NCBI RefSeq assembly: GCF_000721935.1
Contig: NZ_KL585401.1
Coordinates: forward strand, 41,932 to 47,582
Length of the DNA stretch: 5,651 nt
Direction: 5' to 3'
Source of the DNA: Streptomyces sp. NRRL WC-3549
GTDB taxonomy: Bacteria; Actinomycetota; Actinomycetes; Streptomycetales; Streptomycetaceae
The notes beneath the pieces were generated by a model, which was not told the origin of the DNA, did no database searches, and was given only the letters and a program-made list of their open reading frames with translations. Both the position numbers and the translations under genes were made by a program. Positions 3,956 to 5,651 of this stretch are shown here, one piece after another. Positions within the stretch are counted from its first letter, which is position 1; each line of letters begins with the position of its first letter.

Positions 3956-5651
3956 CCGCCGTCACCGATCAGGACCAGGAACAGGGCCGGGAGCACGGCC
4001 GAGGGCCGGACCCGGAGGGCGGCAAGGCGCCGGAGGCCGCCGAACGGCACTGGGACGACGGGCTCATCGCCCGCCGGGCCGCCGACGTCGTACGGGTGGA
4101 CGAGTGCGGGACGCCGCCCGTGGCCGAGGACGTACGGCCGCAGGTCGAGGCGTACGGGCTGCAGACCGGTCCCCTGCGTCCGCGGCTCGACGCGCTCCGC
4201 GAACTGGTCGGACTCTCCCGCGCCAGGCTCGACGGGGAGACGCTCGCCGAGGCCGGACGGGTGCTGGACGAGGCCTCGGCCCGGCAGCGGCTCTCCTCCC
4301 GGCACACGGTCGTGGCCATCGCCGGGGCCACCGGCAGCGGCAAGTCGACCCTGTTCAACGCACTCGCCCGCTCACAGATCTCCGACACGGGCCTGCGCCG
4401 GCCGACCACCTCCGCGCCGATCGCCTGCAGTTGGACCGACGGAGCCGCCGGGCTGCTGGACCGGCTGGCCATCCCGGGCCGGCTGCGGCGGCGTCCGGTG
4501 CTCGGCGGTGCGCAGGCCGAGGACTCCTTGCAGGGGCTGGTGCTGGTGGACCTGCCGGACCACGACTCCGCGGCGACCGGCCACCGGGACGAGGTGGACC
4601 GGGTGCTGGCGCTCGTCGACGCGGTGATCTGGGTGGTCGACCCGGAGAAGTACGCCGACGCCGCCCTGCACGAGCGCTACCTGCGCCCGCTCGCCGGGCA
4701 TGCCGAGGTCACCTTCGTCGTCCTCAACCAGATCGACCGGCTCCCGGGAGAGGCCGCGGACCTCGTCCTGGACGACCTGCGCCGGCTGCTCGACGAGGAC
4801 GGCATGGTGGTGGGGGAGCACGGAGACCCCGGTGCCACCGTCCTGCCGGTGTCGGCACTCACCGGCCAGGGCGTCGGCGACCTCAGGGAACTGCTCGGCC
4901 GGTTCGTCCAGGACCGTACGGCGGCGGCGCGCCGGCTCTCCGCCGACGTGGACGCGGCCGCGGCACGGCTGCGGCCGGTGTACGTCGCCGAGGGCCGGCC
5001 CGGACTCGGCGAACGGTCCCGCGACGCGTTCGCCGACCGGCTGGCGGAGGCGGTGGGCGCGGCGGCCGCGGGGGAGGCCGCGGAACGCGAGTGGCGCAGG
5101 AACGCCGGACGGGCCTGCGGGACGCCGTGGTTGCGGCTGTGGCGCTGGTACCAGTCCACCCGGCAGCTCGGCGCCGGGCTGGACCTGATGGCGCAGGCGC
5201 TCGCGCCGCCCGAGGAGGAACTCACCGCCCGGCAGCGCGTGGAGCAGGCGGTGCGCAAGCTGGCGGACGACGCCGTGGTGGGGCTCCCCGCGCCCTGGGC
5301 GCAGGCGGTGCGCGAGACCGCGGTGAACGGTGCGAAGGGGCTTCCCGAGGCCCTGGACGAGCTGTCGCGCAAGGCGCACGCGGGCGACGGCGCCGGGAGC
5401 GGGAAGAGGAGGAGGAAGGGGCGGGGGCGAGGCGAGGAAGGCGCCGCCGACGGCGAGGCGCGGAGCGGGGCCGGGACCGACGAGCCGGGGGAACCCGGCG
5501 AGCCGGAGGCACCGCCGCCGTCGCGGGCGGCAGGAGCGGCAGCCGGGGCCTCGGTCGGCCGGGGCGGCGGTGCGGTACGGGGCCGGTGGCCCGGCCGCGT
5601 ACGGCAGGACCGTGAGGCCCGCGGTGGGTGCCCTCGGCGGCCGGGCCGCCA
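3952..5651 (+). CDS. dynB: YfjP/dynamin-like GTPase, DynB-like (3' end outside window)
   Basis: ATG 3952 overlaps the TGA of the upstream gene (ATGA) and follows the strong site GGGAGAGGAG (3936-3945). The frame is open to the window edge, 566 codons without a stop. Residues 1-80 are a polar, variable tail. The GTPase domain has P-loop GATGSGKST (125-133), G2 RRPTT (149-153), G3 position DLPD (200-203), the block [11 protein letters not shown] (227-237), G4 NQID (259-262) and G5-like SAL (301-303). The conserved [12 protein letters not shown] (389-400) and a helical region to about 475 follow. Residues 476-566 are a Gly/Arg/Glu/Ala low-complexity linker, including three AGG codons in a row (5407-5415). 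In the family, two membrane-spanning helices come after such a linker and tether DynB to the septal membrane; none is seen before the window ends. DynB links DynA to SepF and SsgB in S. venezuelae. Base bias by codon position weakens in this frame after about 5520, so a frameshift near the end cannot be excluded. Confidence 0.83.
   Translation, partial: MTAVTDQDQEQGREHGRGPDPEGGKAPEAAERHWDDGLIARRAADVVRVDECGTPPVAEDVRPQVEAYGLQTGPLRPRLDALRELVGLSRARLDGETLAEAGRVLDEASARQRLSSRHTVVAIAGATGSGKSTLFNALARSQISDTGLRRPTTSAPIACSWTDGAAGLLDRLAIPGRLRRRPVLGGAQAEDSLQGLVLVDLPDHDSAATGHRDEVDRVLALVDAVIWVVDPEKYADAALHERYLRPLAGHAEVTFVVLNQIDRLPGEAADLVLDDLRRLLDEDGMVVGEHGDPGATVLPVSALTGQGVGDLRELLGRFVQDRTAAARRLSADVDAAAARLRPVYVAEGRPGLGERSRDAFADRLAEAVGAAAAGEAAEREWRRNAGRACGTPWLRLWRWYQSTRQLGAGLDLMAQALAPPEEELTARQRVEQAVRKLADDAVVGLPAPWAQAVRETAVNGAKGLPEALDELSRKAHAGDGAGSGKRRRKGRGRGEEGAADGEARSGAGTDEPGEPGEPEAPPPSRAAGAAAGASVGRGGGAVRGRWPGRVRQDREARGGCPRRPGR

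Noticed and set aside
5405..5416. Internal translation start in dynB after the AGGAGG run
   Set aside because: No ATG or GTG follows at initiation distance; the next bases (5417-5460) contain none in any frame.
4104..5615. Long plus-strand frame inside dynB (503 codons)
   Set aside because: It translates to Arg/Gly/Ala repeats and overlaps the motif-bearing dynB frame, so it is a shadow of that gene.
1..5651. CRISPR array, toxin-antitoxin pair, phage or defence system
   Set aside because: I saw no regularly spaced direct repeats, no small coupled gene pair and no phage structural or defence-family motifs on either strand. Apart from the dynamin-like pair, the genes are a regulator end, an SDR protein and transposase relics.

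Overview
The window is very GC-rich (well above 70%), with near-saturated G/C at third codon positions, a tRNA-Arg(UCU) and a tandem pair of dynamin-like GTPases. Together these point strongly to Streptomyces or a close actinobacterial relative.

Layout. Positions 1-185 hold the 3' end of a MerR-type regulator gene, followed at once by a small hairpin. Positions 186-716 hold no intact gene. On the minus strand they carry a frameshifted piece of an IS3-type transposase (about 332-560). Positions 717-1370 (+) encode an intact 217-residue NAD(P)-binding SDR-like (NmrA/NAD(P)H-binding) protein with its own ribosome binding site and a strong hairpin just after the stop. From 1365 to about 1640 (-) lies a second transposase remnant, the C-terminal end of an IS3/rve-type integrase, convergent with and slightly overlapping the SDR gene. 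Positions 1641-1864 contain nothing I can identify. A tRNA-Arg(UCU) gene with encoded CCA lies at 1917-1992 on the minus strand, so the transposase debris sits downstream of the tRNA 3' end.

From 1993 to 2311 is a divergent intergenic region between the tRNA and the next gene. It holds several overlapping inverted repeats and an unusually AT-rich block directly before the start codon. From 2312 to the window end is a translationally coupled operon. A 547-residue soluble dynamin-family GTPase (2312-3955) overlaps by ATGA a second YfjP/dynamin-like GTPase (3952 to beyond 5651). By domain order, motifs and gene arrangement they match the Streptomyces sporulation dynamins DynA and DynB, known from S. 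venezuelae to stabilise FtsZ rings at sporulation septa. The second protein is cut by the window edge before its expected membrane hairpin.

The window therefore divides at the tRNA. The left part (1-1916) is accessory and decayed, with one intact oxidoreductase between transposon scars. The right part is conserved cell-division core. I see no convincing undescribed system. The points most worth a second look are the SDR gene between two unrelated transposase relics, the overlapping hairpins before dynA, the paralogy of the two GTPases with non-canonical G3/G4 motifs, and the AGG-rich, frame-ambiguous linker at the end of dynB.
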